Positions 19,824 to 29,130 are shown, numbered from the stretch's first letter. The stretch is DNA of 64,000 nucleotides from Shewanella olleyana (GCF_023283825.1 NZ_JAKILD010000015.1:1-64000); one strand, 5' to 3'. A program made the numbers and translations. Notes: generated from the letters alone by a model not told the origin.

Positions 19824-20711
19824 ATGCCGCTGTTCGCAAAAATTAAAGGATCTATAGCATTTATTTGCTATGTAATTAATACTGTTTTTTGGGTAATCCC
19901 TATACTTATATTTAGTATATTCAAGGTTTTACCAATTAACATAATTAGAAAAATATGCAGTTATATTTTAGATAATTGTGCCACTGCTTGGATTTCGGTA
20001 AACGGAATAATAGAAGCTATTTTTCACCCAACGACTATAACCATTAGTGGTAACCATCAATTTTCAGAAAAAGAATGGTACATGGTCATTGCGAATCACC
20101 AGTCTTGGGTAGATATTTTAATTTTGCAGCGAGTATTTAATCGAAAAATTCCGTTCTTGAAGTTTTTCTTAAAACAACAGCTAATTTATGTGCCTGTATT
20201 AGGGTTAGCATGGTGGGCGTTAGACTTTCCATTTATGCGTCGTTACTCCACTGCGCAATTAAAGAAGAATCCAAAACTTAAGGGTAAAGATATCGAAATT
20301 ACCCGTAAGTCATGTGAAAAATTTAAGCATAAACCCGTGAGTGTGATGAACTTTGTTGAAGGAACTCGTTTCCATCCAGGCAAGCATAAAAAACAAAACT
20401 CGCCATTTAAGCACTTATTAAAGCCTAAAGCAGGCGGAATGGCCTTTGCGCTTGATGCGATGGGCAGCCAAATAAATAAATTGGTTAATGTCACCATCTA
20501 CTACCCTGACAAAATACCTTCCTATTGGGAGTATATTTGCAATGGACTAGATGAAGTATTAGTTGATATTGAAATTACCGATATCCCTGACTCAATGCGT
20601 GGCGATTACAGTAAAGATCGCGAGTTTAAAATAGAATTTCAAAGTCAGTTAAATCAACTTTGGCTTGATAAAGACAACAAAATCAGCCAAATGGCTGATA
20701 ACTATAAATAG
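19824..20711 (+). CDS. 1-acyl-glycerol-phosphate acyltransferase family protein, first tandem copy (YihG-like)
   Basis: A 295-residue membrane acyltransferase of the PlsC/LPLAT family. A hydrophobic N-terminal segment (about 10-40) anchors it. The catalytic HX4D box is NHQSWVD near residue 90, and the substrate box FVEGTRF lies near 173. It probably acylates a lysophospholipid at the inner membrane; YihG of E. coli is the nearest type I recall. A strong AGGAG precedes the ATG. Its partner begins 14 bases downstream and shares the blocks FLKFFLK, KNPKLKGKD and KPKAGG, so the pair arose by tandem duplication. Confidence 0.85.
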   Translation: MPLFAKIKGSIAFICYVINTVFWVIPILIFSIFKVLPINIIRKICSYILDNCATAWISVNGIIEAIFHPTTITISGNHQFSEKEWYMVIANHQSWVDILILQRVFNRKIPFLKFFLKQQLIYVPVLGLAWWALDFPFMRRYSTAQLKKNPKLKGKDIEITRKSCEKFKHKPVSVMNFVEGTRFHPGKHKKQNSPFKHLLKPKAGGMAFALDAMGSQINKLVNVTIYYPDKIPSYWEYICNGLDEVLVDIEITDIPDSMRGDYSKDREFKIEFQSQLNQLWLDKDNKISQMADNYK

Positions 20712-20725
20712 AGGTTTTTAGCTAC

Positions 20726-21658
20726 ATGCTAAGTTTTTTACCAGGTCCTGTACTCTTTTTTATTAGCACCTTATTACTGATTATCAATACTGTTTTATGG
20801 GCAGGTTTAATCAGTATTGGCGGCATCATTAAAGTCTTTATTCCATTTGCTTCGGGTCAAAATGGGTTAACAAAATTAATGAACCGCTTTATGTGGGCTT
20901 GGGCATCGTGCAATGGCGGCATTTTATACTTAATCGCTAAAATTGAATGGGATATTCAAGGCCTAGAAGATTTAGATGAAAAAGGTTGGTATTTGCTGAT
21001 CAGCAATCATGTCAGTGGTTTTGATATTGCAGCGCAAACCTACATTTTGCGTAATAACATTCCAATGCTGAAGTTTTTCTTAAAGCGAGAACTCATCTTT
21101 GTACCATTTTTAGGCTTAGGTTGTTGGGCACTAGGTATGCCATTTATGAATCGTACCAGCCCTGCAAAATTAAAAAAGAATCCTAAATTAAAAGGCAAAG
21201 ATTTAGAAACGACCCGTAAAGCTTGCGAAAAGTTTAAACATAGCCCGACTTCAATTATTAACTATGTTGAGGGAAGTCGTTTTACCTTAGATAAACACAA
21301 ACGTCAGCAGTCGCCTTATCGCCATTTACTGCGACCTAAAGCGGGTGGAATTGCCTTTACATTATCGGCAATGGGTGAACAATTTACCGGTTTGCTTAAT
21401 ATGACACTGGCATACCCAGACGCGGATTTGACGTCAAAAGAAGGGATACTTTACCAAGTGATGTCAGGGAGAGTAAAAAGAATCGTTGTCAGAGTTGAGA
21501 AAATGCCAGTCCCCACTGTCGATTCAAAAGTGTATTTTTCACAAGCAGAAACCCGTGTTGAGTTCCAACGTTGGCTTAATCAAATTTGGGTTGAAAAAGA
21601 CCAACAACTTGATGAAATTTTCAAAAAATATATTGCTGAAAAAACTGAAGACAAATAG
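20726..21658 (+). CDS. Acyltransferase family protein, second tandem copy (YihG-like)
   Basis: A 310-residue paralogue of the preceding gene. The catalytic box is NHVSGFD near residue 93 and the substrate box YVEGSRF is near 179, both intact. The N-terminal 35 residues are hydrophobic. The last 60 residues differ most from the first copy. GAGG lies about a dozen bases before the start, and there is no terminator between the two genes, so they are probably cotranscribed. Differences around the active site (SWVD versus SGFD) suggest different acyl or acceptor preferences. Confidence 0.85.
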   Translation: MLSFLPGPVLFFISTLLLIINTVLWAGLISIGGIIKVFIPFASGQNGLTKLMNRFMWAWASCNGGILYLIAKIEWDIQGLEDLDEKGWYLLISNHVSGFDIAAQTYILRNNIPMLKFFLKRELIFVPFLGLGCWALGMPFMNRTSPAKLKKNPKLKGKDLETTRKACEKFKHSPTSIINYVEGSRFTLDKHKRQQSPYRHLLRPKAGGIAFTLSAMGEQFTGLLNMTLAYPDADLTSKEGILYQVMSGRVKRIVVRVEKMPVPTVDSKVYFSQAETRVEFQRWLNQIWVEKDQQLDEIFKKYIAEKTEDK

Positions 21659-21673
21659 TTGAATAGCTCATTT

Positions 21674-21702
21674 AAAAACACGCTTTTTAGCGTGTTTTTT
21701 TG
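21674..21702 (+). terminator. Terminator of the acyltransferase pair
   Basis: ACACGCT/AGCGTGT with loop TTTT is followed by seven Ts, 16 bases past the stop codon. Confidence 0.9.
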
Positions 21703-21921
21703 TTTTAGCCCATCTCACCCCTACAAATGTTAACAACTAAGCAGTTTTACAACATTCAACAAAGCGTAAAACTAAAATCTAATTTGAAATAAAACACATA
21801 GCTACGTAATATGGATAATATCGAAGTTAACATTGCTACGGTTTATTGAGAAATAATAGCTAAACAACAAGCCACTTTACTCATAATTTACTATTATTGT
21901 TACAATATTGCTTACAAATTA

Positions 21922-22184
21922 GGGCGTGTTGATCTTTGCTGGTTGAATTTTGTTCGAGATAAAAGTGTTTTAATTGAGGCGGATGGATTGATGCCTAGTC
22001 ATCTAAGCGAAATTCATCCAACAAAGAGTAAAACACTTTTAGTCGAACCCTTTGGGCAGCGTTTGTTGGCCATTTTTACAGCGTTATCGACTTTTTATGT
22101 AGAATAACTACACCACAAAGTCTCTGCCTTGTATAAATGGCCAACAATTCGCTGCAAAAACAACCTTAAAAGATCAACACGCCC
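21922..22184. mobile_element. Miniature inverted-repeat element (MITE), complete copy with TA flanks
   Basis: A 263-base element with perfect 15-base terminal inverted repeats, GGGCGTGTTGATCTT at the left and its complement at the right. It is bordered on both sides by TA, the target duplication of IS630/Tc1-type transposases. Inside, AAAAGTGTTTTA and TAAAACACTTTT form a second inverted pair, so an RNA copy could fold into a long branched hairpin. It has no coding capacity. A decayed copy lies at 17782-17960. Bases 21703-21921 before it and 22185-22247 after it show nothing else. Confidence 0.85.
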
Positions 22185-22247
22185 TAACAATACGCAACCC
22201 AGCATGACTTTTTTACACCTGCTCATACTCATAAAAATAGGTGCAGA

Positions 22248-25200
22248 TTGAATTTACCTTTATCCACAAAATTGAGAACATGCTTGTTCATTTGGGTACT
22301 TTGTATCTCAATGTCTAATTCTGTTTTCGCCATCACTCCCCAGAATGATAACCATCTACTGTCTTTTGAACAATTTGAGGCATCAAATGAGTTAAACCAA
22401 AACTCAGTCACCAAACTCTTCATGGATAAAGCGGGGATGTTATGGGTTGGCACACAAGATGGTTTACATAGTTACAACGGTATTCAGTTTGATGTCTTTC
22501 TCAATGACAGCAATGACCCGAAAAGCATCGCGGGCAACTACATCATCGATATTCTCCAATCAGATAATGACTTATGGGTTGCCACCCATTCTCAAGGCTT
22601 AAGCCGTTTAGATCTCACAACCGGCGAATTTACTAATTATGGAGCCAAGCAAGGTCTTCATGATTTACACCTCTCTAAATTAAGCGTCATTGGGGATTCG
22701 CTATGGATAGGTACCCAAACAGGGTTATATACCTTATCGCTTAAATCTAACAAAATAACCAAAATCAGTCTGAGTAATAATCTCAATCCACATGTCACAA
22801 GTGTGGCGAATGTGGATGATAAATACATTTTTGTTGGCACAGAGAAAAGTGGAACATTCGCAATTGATAGCAATACAATTATCCGATTGGATATTCCCTC
22901 AGGCTTGAGAGTCAACAGTATACAAACCAATAAAATTGATAGCTCTGTTTGGCTCGCAATTGAGAATAAACTGATTCGATATGATTTAGAAAACCATACG
23001 CAAAAGATCATCTGGGTTAATGAGCAACCAACCATTTTTAACGAAATAAAAGATTTTGTTATCAACAGTAGTGACCAAGTTTGGGCTATTGGGGCAAATT
23101 CTGGGTTAATTCAGCTAGATAAAATTGACGGAGAATGGCGCAGTAGAGTCCATAAATATGACCCTAATAGCCGTAAATCAATTAGCGAGAATAACCTCCA
23201 AAGCATCATGCTAGCCCATGACGGTACCTTATGGCTTGGCACCCGTTATTCTGGCATCAACAAGCTTAATCTGAATCAAATTTACTTTAACCATATATTT
23301 GAAATGCATCCATCGAAACCTAAAATGGCTAATATGATCCGCGCTATTTTTCGTGATAAGCAGCAACGCTTGTGGATCGGCACAGAAAACGCAGGGCTGA
23401 AATCTTTTGATGAACAGCAAGGGCAGTTTTATTACTACAACGATTTATTTGCCAAAGCGTTAAACCTTAATGAAAATGAGTTAAGTCTGACCATTCATGC
23501 GATAAAGCAAACTGAAGATGGTAATTTATGGTTTGCAACAGACCAAGGTTTAGCCAAACTGAGCTCTGAACAGCAACTCACTTTTTTACCCGCACTCGAT
23601 CACTTATTACCACATAACCTGACCATTCGAGCTCTAACTATTGATGACAAGCAGCGCCTCTGGGTAGGCAGCAGTAATGGCTTATATTTTGTCTTACCCG
23701 GTGAAGAGATATTACGCCCCTATCACTTTGATTTCGAGACTGAATACTCACCTAAAAAACAAACAACACTGTCGCTTAAATATCATAATGACAGTTTATG
23801 GATAGGGACTATGGCTGGCCTTGTGCGCCTAAAGCCAGATCAGCAAACATTAACATTAAAGTCACGCCAACCCGCTGATGAATCAACATTAAGTGATAAC
23901 CGGATTAGAGACTTTATTGTCACTAGTGATAATCAATTTCTCATGGCAACTCACAGTGGTGTGGATAAAATCATTGAATTAGACAATGGTAACATTCAGT
24001 TTGAAGCCCTTAATGAACAAATAAAAAAGCATACCATTTATGCCATTCTTGAAGATAATAGCCAAAATCTATGGTTAAGCTCTAATTCAGGGCTTATTCG
24101 ATTAAATTTAAAACCTGAACTTGATTCGGATCCAAATACAACGGTGAATTTGACCACCTTTAATAAATTTGATGGCGTGCAAGCCAATGAGTTTAATGGT
24201 GGGGTTAAATTTAAGGATCCGGACGGCGAACTTTGGTTTGGTGGCATTAATGGTTTAAATCAATTCATGCCTGAAAATGTCCCCGCTGTGAGACCTGATG
24301 TGAAATTGGCTCTCACCAGCTATACATTTGGAGAAGAGCGTCATCAACTCCATGACCTTATGGCACCGCCTGAATTATTGATGCCTTATGAAAATAAAAT
24401 TATCCGCTTTGATGTCAGTGCCTTAGAGTTTAATTATCCAGGCCTTCACCAACTAAGCTACAAGCTCATAGGTCACGATGATAGATGGGTAAATTTGCAC
24501 CAAACCAATGAAATAACCTTTACCAGCCTTGCACCTAAAAACTATGAATTATTAGTTCGCTTTACCCTTACCGATAACAGTTATCAACAAGATCCCTTAA
24601 GCATCAAGTTTACTGTGGTGCCGCCTTTTTATCTAAGTAAAGGCGCCTATGTCATTTATGGCATAGTTATCATGTTGATATTGACCATGATTATTTACCT
24701 AAAACAAATCAAGCGCGAGAAACAGCGTGAGTTTGAAATAAGTATTCGTGCATCCGAAGAACGCCTTAAACTGGCACTTTGGGCTTCTGGTGACGGTATG
24801 TGGGATTGGAATATTCGTGAGAATAAAGTGTATCGTACCGACATGGTTCCACCACTGATGTTAGGGAATGAAACCCAAGCATTGATTAATAGTATTCACC
24901 CAGAAGATAAAAACCGAGTATCTAAAATCCTCAATAAGCATTTAGATGGTGAAATTGATTTTTTTGAAGCTGAATACCGTGTTGAAAAACAACCTGGTAA
25001 GTGGATATGGCTTATTGATCGCGGCAAAGTGGTCGAGTGGGACCAACAAGACAGACCTGTACGAATGGCGGGGACTCATAAAGATATTACCGTAAGAAAA
25101 GAGACAGAGAACGAACTTAAACTCTCAACTCAAGTACTTCACAGTATGAATGAGGCTGTTGTTGTCGGTGAATTAGACTATCGTGTGCGCTCGGTAAACC

Positions 25201-26807
25201 CTGCTTTTAGCCGTATAACAGGCTTCGACCCAGATGCGATTGCCGGTAAACACTTTTTGTATTTAGCTCACGGTAAACGTTCTCGCGAGTTTTATCACAA
25301 TGTTGAATTACAATTGCTGCGTAAAAAGCACTGGGCTGGTGAAATTAACATCCGCACTAAAGATAAAAAAGGTATTTTAGCTTGGCTTGAAATTAACCAA
25401 GTTATCGATACCAAAGGCGAAACCAGCCACTTTGTTGCAGTATTTACTGATATTACATCGCGTAAAAAAGCCGAAGAAGATTTACGTATTTTAGCGAATT
25501 TTGATCCATTAACTGGCCTGCCTAACCGCACCCTTTTCCAAGACCGATTAAACCAAGCTATCACTAAGGCTCACCGTTCAAAATCAATCGTGGCATTGCT
25601 ATTCCTTGATTTGGACCGTTTTAAACACATCAACGACTCAATGGGCCACCATGTGGGTGATTTACTACTAAAAGCGGTGGCATCAAGACTGCAAAATGCT
25701 GTCCGCGATGGTGATACCGTTGCCAGATTAGGCGGTGATGAATTTACCATTATTCTTGAAGGCGTCGCTAAACTTAAAGCGGCAACCATTATTGCTGAAA
25801 AAGTGCTAAAAGCTTTTAATGCAGCTTTCTTATTGGAAGGGAAAAACATCACTGTCTCGCCTTCCATTGGGATTAGTTTATTTCCAAATGATGCAGATGA
25901 TTCAACCTCATTGATTAAGTACGCTGATACCGCGATGTATCACGCTAAATCATTAGGTCGTAATAACTTCCAGTTCTACACCGAAGAATTAAACCAATAC
26001 GCCACTCGCCACGTTGAATTGGAAGCAGGCCTGAAAGAAGCGATTCAAAATAATGAATTGTATTTGGTTTATCAGCCTAAATACGATATCAAAACCAAAC
26101 GTATTTTAGGTGTAGAGGCACTGCTGCGCTGGAACAGTACTGCACTTGGGTTTATCTCTCCGGTTGAATTTATTCCGCTCGCTGAAGAAACAGGCATGAT
26201 TAATGAGATTGGTCACTGGGCCATTGATGAAGCCTGTAACCAACTGGCAAGTTGGCATCAACTCGGTTTTAATGATATTTCAATTGCTGTTAACTTGTCA
26301 GCAAGGCAGTTAAAGGCTGATATTATTTCAACCATTGAGGTTGCATTAGCTGTTTCAGGCCTGCCTGCCAGCGCTTTAGAGCTCGAACTGACTGAATCGA
26401 TGATCATGGGCAACCCACAAGATTCAGTACAAGTATTATCGCAATTAAAAGCATTAGGGCTAACCATTGCGATTGATGACTTTGGAACAGGCTATTCGAG
26501 CTTAAGTTATTTAAAACGTTTCCCTATCGATACGCTTAAAGTCGACAGAGAATTCGTTCGAGATATTATTGAAGACCCTGATGATGCCGCCATCACTAGC
26601 GCCATTATCACCCTCGCGCACAGTTTAGACTTAAACGTGGTAGCCGAAGGGGTAGAAACCCAAGAGCAACTCGATTTCTTAAAATATGAAGGTTGTGACC
26701 AAGTACAGGGCTTCTTACTCAGTAAGCCATTAACTGCTGATGATTGCTTAGAAAAACTGACAAAAGATAAATTAGATAAAAAGAATGATATTGTTTTCAA
26801 ACAATAA
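22248..26807 (+). CDS. Membrane sensor: two-component propeller, Y_Y_Y, PAS-PAS, GGDEF, EAL
   Basis: A 1519-residue hybrid c-di-GMP enzyme. Order: signal peptide (1-28), about fourteen Reg_prop propeller repeats with motifs such as LWVGTQDGL and LWIGTENAGL (35-720), a Y_Y_Y domain (about 735-795), one transmembrane helix (about 798-818), two PAS/PAC units (835-1085), GGDEF (1088-1250; RLGGDEF near 1162, with an RxxD inhibition site) and EAL (1265-1510; intact EALLRW near 1290 and DDFGTGYSSL). The propeller would sit in the periplasm. Both catalytic sites look functional. The only in-frame start near the ribosome site AGGTG is TTG 22248. The sensor half resembles hybrid two-component systems that detect oligosaccharides; the ligand here is unknown. 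Confidence 0.9.
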   Translation: MNLPLSTKLRTCLFIWVLCISMSNSVFAITPQNDNHLLSFEQFEASNELNQNSVTKLFMDKAGMLWVGTQDGLHSYNGIQFDVFLNDSNDPKSIAGNYIIDILQSDNDLWVATHSQGLSRLDLTTGEFTNYGAKQGLHDLHLSKLSVIGDSLWIGTQTGLYTLSLKSNKITKISLSNNLNPHVTSVANVDDKYIFVGTEKSGTFAIDSNTIIRLDIPSGLRVNSIQTNKIDSSVWLAIENKLIRYDLENHTQKIIWVNEQPTIFNEIKDFVINSSDQVWAIGANSGLIQLDKIDGEWRSRVHKYDPNSRKSISENNLQSIMLAHDGTLWLGTRYSGINKLNLNQIYFNHIFEMHPSKPKMANMIRAIFRDKQQRLWIGTENAGLKSFDEQQGQFYYYNDLFAKALNLNENELSLTIHAIKQTEDGNLWFATDQGLAKLSSEQQLTFLPALDHLLPHNLTIRALTIDDKQRLWVGSSNGLYFVLPGEEILRPYHFDFETEYSPKKQTTLSLKYHNDSLWIGTMAGLVRLKPDQQTLTLKSRQPADESTLSDNRIRDFIVTSDNQFLMATHSGVDKIIELDNGNIQFEALNEQIKKHTIYAILEDNSQNLWLSSNSGLIRLNLKPELDSDPNTTVNLTTFNKFDGVQANEFNGGVKFKDPDGELWFGGINGLNQFMPENVPAVRPDVKLALTSYTFGEERHQLHDLMAPPELLMPYENKIIRFDVSALEFNYPGLHQLSYKLIGHDDRWVNLHQTNEITFTSLAPKNYELLVRFTLTDNSYQQDPLSIKFTVVPPFYLSKGAYVIYGIVIMLILTMIIYLKQIKREKQREFEISIRASEERLKLALWASGDGMWDWNIRENKVYRTDMVPPLMLGNETQALINSIHPEDKNRVSKILNKHLDGEIDFFEAEYRVEKQPGKWIWLIDRGKVVEWDQQDRPVRMAGTHKDITVRKETENELKLSTQVLHSMNEAVVVGELDYRVRSVNPAFSRITGFDPDAIAGKHFLYLAHGKRSREFYHNVELQLLRKKHWAGEINIRTKDKKGILAWLEINQVIDTKGETSHFVAVFTDITSRKKAEEDLRILANFDPLTGLPNRTLFQDRLNQAITKAHRSKSIVALLFLDLDRFKHINDSMGHHVGDLLLKAVASRLQNAVRDGDTVARLGGDEFTIILEGVAKLKAATIIAEKVLKAFNAAFLLEGKNITVSPSIGISLFPNDADDSTSLIKYADTAMYHAKSLGRNNFQFYTEELNQYATRHVELEAGLKEAIQNNELYLVYQPKYDIKTKRILGVEALLRWNSTALGFISPVEFIPLAEETGMINEIGHWAIDEACNQLASWHQLGFNDISIAVNLSARQLKADIISTIEVALAVSGLPASALELELTESMIMGNPQDSVQVLSQLKALGLTIAIDDFGTGYSSLSYLKRFPIDTLKVDREFVRDIIEDPDDAAITSAIITLAHSLDLNVVAEGVETQEQLDFLKYEGCDQVQGFLLSKPLTADDCLEKLTKDKLDKKNDIVFKQ

Positions 26808-26855
26808 ATCATTTTTCTATGATTCAGCTCCTCAGTAGTTAAATTATTAGATTAA

Positions 26856-26890
26856 AAAAGGCGACAGCTCTTAAGAGTTGTCGCCTTTCT
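26856..26890. terminator. Bidirectional terminator between the propeller sensor and the second aminotransferase
   Basis: A 15-16 pair stem, AAAGGCGACAGCTCTT with its complement (one G-T pair), lies between two convergent genes with an A-run on the left and T-rich sequence on the right. Confidence 0.85.
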
Positions 26891-26928
26891 ATTTATCTAT
26901 TTATCTATTTATCTATTTAACTATTTAA
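26889..26928. repeat. Five tandem 8-base repeats
   Basis: Three units of CTATTTAT followed by two of CTATTTAA, immediately beside the terminator. The unit is not a codon multiple and lies outside genes; length variation between strains would be expected. Confidence 0.95.
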
Positions 26929-26944
26929 CTCATTTTTTATTTCA

Positions 26945-28030
26945 CTATGGCGCAACACGCTCAACGCGTTTAACCCAACCTTCTGGGCCTTCAAGGTGGC
27001 CATTTTGTAGCTCGGTGAAGATTTGATAAATACGCTTGATACTTGGGCCAACTTCTCCATCACCAACTGTCACAATGCGCCCGTCTTCAAAAATATATGA
27101 ACCTACTGGTGATACAACCGCAGCAGTACCAAAACCACCCGCCTCAACAATTTCACCCGCCTCAATATCAGCAATAAACTTATCAAGCATGATTGTTTCT
27201 TGGCGCACTTCGCAGCCCAATATATGCCCTAGTTCTAGCATTGATTGCGATGTAATTGATTTCAAAATAGTGTCAGTGAACGTTGGGATCACCACAGTGC
27301 CATCTTTAAGCACATGGAAATGGTTCATCGCACCCACTTCTTCAATTTGCTGGTTATTAGCATCAAGGTAAAGCACTTGCGCAGCGCCGTATTCAGCAGC
27401 GGCTTGGCCAGCACGTAAAGAAGCAGCATAGTTACCTGCAGCTTTTGATGCACCAGTGCCACCCGATACCGCACGATGGAACTTTTTACTGATAAGTAAT
27501 CGAATCGCTTTGCTCACGCCATCAGCATAGTAAGCGCCACTTGGGCTCAAGATAACGCAAAAGGTGAAATTCAAGCTTGGGCTAACTGATAAACGGTCTT
27601 CAGTTGCAAAAATAAACGGGCGAATATACAAACATGCACCATCTTGCATTGGGAACCATAAACGATCGACATCAATCAATGCGTTAATCGCTTCCAGTTG
27701 CTTCTCTTCAGCAAGGTTAGGAATACACAGGATGTCTGCAGACGTATTTAACCGTTCAGCATTCTTGTTTAATCTAAATGTATAAATTTCACCATCATCA
27801 TGCATAAAGGCTTTTGCACCTTCAAAGATTGATTGCCCGTAATGCAGAGAAATCGCACCTGGTGCAATTTCAAAAGGAGCATAAGGTTCGATGCGAGGAT
27901 CGCACCATTGGCCATCTCGATAATCCATTAAAAACATATGATCAGTTCTGAGATTACCAAAGCCAACATTACCTTCAGGTTGAAATTGCTCAGTACGGCG
28001 TGACGATTTTAAATTATATTTGATGTCCAT
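26945..28030 (-). CDS. ilvE: Branched-chain amino acid aminotransferase, BCAT group II type
   Basis: A 361-residue fold-IV aminotransferase of the longer subfamily found in eukaryotes and in Bacillus. LHYGQSIFEGAKAF is near residue 70, the PLP lysine is in GTGASKAAGNYAASL near 195, and EVGAMNHFHV is near 240. It performs the same reaction as the IlvE at 11671-12606 but is only distantly related. The frame extends to 28099, but ATG 28030 is chosen because AGGTGG precedes it and homologues start MDIKYN. It is monocistronic; the adjacent terminator closes it. Confidence 0.9.
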   Translation of the reverse strand: MDIKYNLKSSRRTEQFQPEGNVGFGNLRTDHMFLMDYRDGQWCDPRIEPYAPFEIAPGAISLHYGQSIFEGAKAFMHDDGEIYTFRLNKNAERLNTSADILCIPNLAEEKQLEAINALIDVDRLWFPMQDGACLYIRPFIFATEDRLSVSPSLNFTFCVILSPSGAYYADGVSKAIRLLISKKFHRAVSGGTGASKAAGNYAASLRAGQAAAEYGAAQVLYLDANNQQIEEVGAMNHFHVLKDGTVVIPTFTDTILKSITSQSMLELGHILGCEVRQETIMLDKFIADIEAGEIVEAGGFGTAAVVSPVGSYIFEDGRIVTVGDGEVGPSIKRIYQIFTELQNGHLEGPEGWVKRVERVAP

Positions 28031-28390
28031 TTGATACCACCTTGAAAACAGAGATTGCAGACTATGAATCATCAGTTGCAATGTCAAGCAAATGGGCAAT
28101 GTGAACTAAATTTAACCGTCGATTACAGTGCCCATGAATATATACCGTAACAGCGACGCCTGAAAAATAGGGGAAACTTAAAAATGTTTCACTAGAAAAT
28201 GAACTCAAATAAGCAAATGACTTTTGTAATTTCACTCAAAACAGAGGAAATAAACCTAATGGGAGCTAAAGCTTAGAAAATAGTAGTAAAAGTGGTACTT
28301 TTTTTAACCACTTAACAGATTTGTCTATTCCTTAAACCCCAGTCACTGCTAGAATCAGCATTCCATCCAGAAACTATTAGGACTCCCGAT
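28031..28390. other. Intergenic region upstream of the second BCAT gene and zapB
   Basis: 360 bases between two divergent genes without a convincing frame. A small imperfect hairpin (AGTGGTAC...AACCACT) lies near 28288-28309. A possible -10, TAGAAT, at about 28350 could belong to zapB; no clear -35 is seen. Confidence 0.3.
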
Positions 28391-28591
28391 ATGAGCCTTG
28401 AATTATTGTCCCAACTGGAAGCCAAAATCCAGGCTACTCTTGAAAATGCTGAGCTACTAAAAATGGAGCTTGAAGAAGAGAAGCAAAAGAATGCTCAGTT
28501 GACTGAGTCTAATCAACAACTGCAACAAGACCTAAACTCGTGGAATGACAAAGTAAATGGTCTTGTTGGATTGCTTAACAGCGAAAGCTAA
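28391..28591 (+). CDS. zapB: Cell division protein ZapB
   Basis: A 66-residue, almost wholly coiled-coil protein starting [30 protein letters not shown]. This matches the start and heptad pattern of E. coli ZapB (81 residues), here shortened in the middle. ZapB is a filamentous FtsZ-ring factor that binds ZapA and helps place the divisome. It overlaps the convergent ytfK-like gene at the stop codons. Confidence 0.85.
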   Translation: MSLELLSQLEAKIQATLENAELLKMELEEEKQKNAQLTESNQQLQQDLNSWNDKVNGLVGLLNSES

Positions 28592-28800
28592 ACGGCACTT
28601 GCTTCAAGATGCTGAGCAGCAAGTAGCTCATTAAGTTCTGAAACAGCCTGCTTAACTTTTGGCAGGCTTTTTTTCGGCACTAAAAAACGCCCTCGGTTAA
28701 ATTCAATACAACCTAAATCTTTAACCCAAATAACCCCAGTCACAAAAATTCTAGCGTGTTTTACAATTAGCTTTGGTGCATAAACAGGGAAGCGTCTCAT
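28588..28800 (-). CDS. YtfK-like DUF1107 family protein
   Basis: A 70-residue protein starting [19 protein letters not shown], with [21 protein letters not shown]. This is the DUF1107 pattern of E. coli YtfK, which stimulates (p)ppGpp accumulation through SpoT. Whether this distant relative has that role is unknown. Its TAG stop shares two bases with the TAA stop of the opposing zapB. Confidence 0.75.
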   Translation of the reverse strand: MRRFPVYAPKLIVKHARIFVTGVIWVKDLGCIEFNRGRFLVPKKSLPKVKQAVSELNELLAAQHLEASAV

Positions 28801-29102
28801 AAAAACTCCTAAGCGTGTTGTTATATTGTTGACTCAGTTTTGACATATAAAAGCCCTAAAGAGTTTCATTAAATTAAACATTATTGATGTAAATTTCTGC
28901 GAAATTGCGCACATTTCAAAACACCATAAAAATGACACTTGCCATTTTTTTGACGCGCTGGTAAAGTAACCACGTTACTCAGGGTAAATAAAGAGCCAGT
29001 TGGCTCGTCACCGTATCGTTTTAAAATGTTAAATTTTAAAACCTACGGTTTTTTTTTGGCTTTTTTCGGTGATTTACACAAAAAATATAATGCTAAGGCC
29101 AC
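28801..29102. other. Intergenic region upstream of the DUF1107 gene
   Basis: AT-rich sequence without a gene. It contains a perfect palindrome TTTTAAAAT-GTTAA-ATTTTAAAA near 29019-29041 and a small GAGCCAGTTGGCTC palindrome near 28992. Promoter elements for the DUF1107 gene should lie here but are not distinct. Confidence 0.3.
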
Positions 29103-29130
29103 AAAAAAGGAGCCAATATAGGCTCCTTTT
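29103..29130 (-). terminator. Terminator downstream of dsbA
   Basis: AAAAGGAGCC/GGCTCCTTTT with loop TATATT is followed on the minus strand by a T-run. It lies about 60 bases past the dsbA stop. A second stem, GGCGCTTTAAGCGCC, lies between the two at about 29167-29182. Confidence 0.8.
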
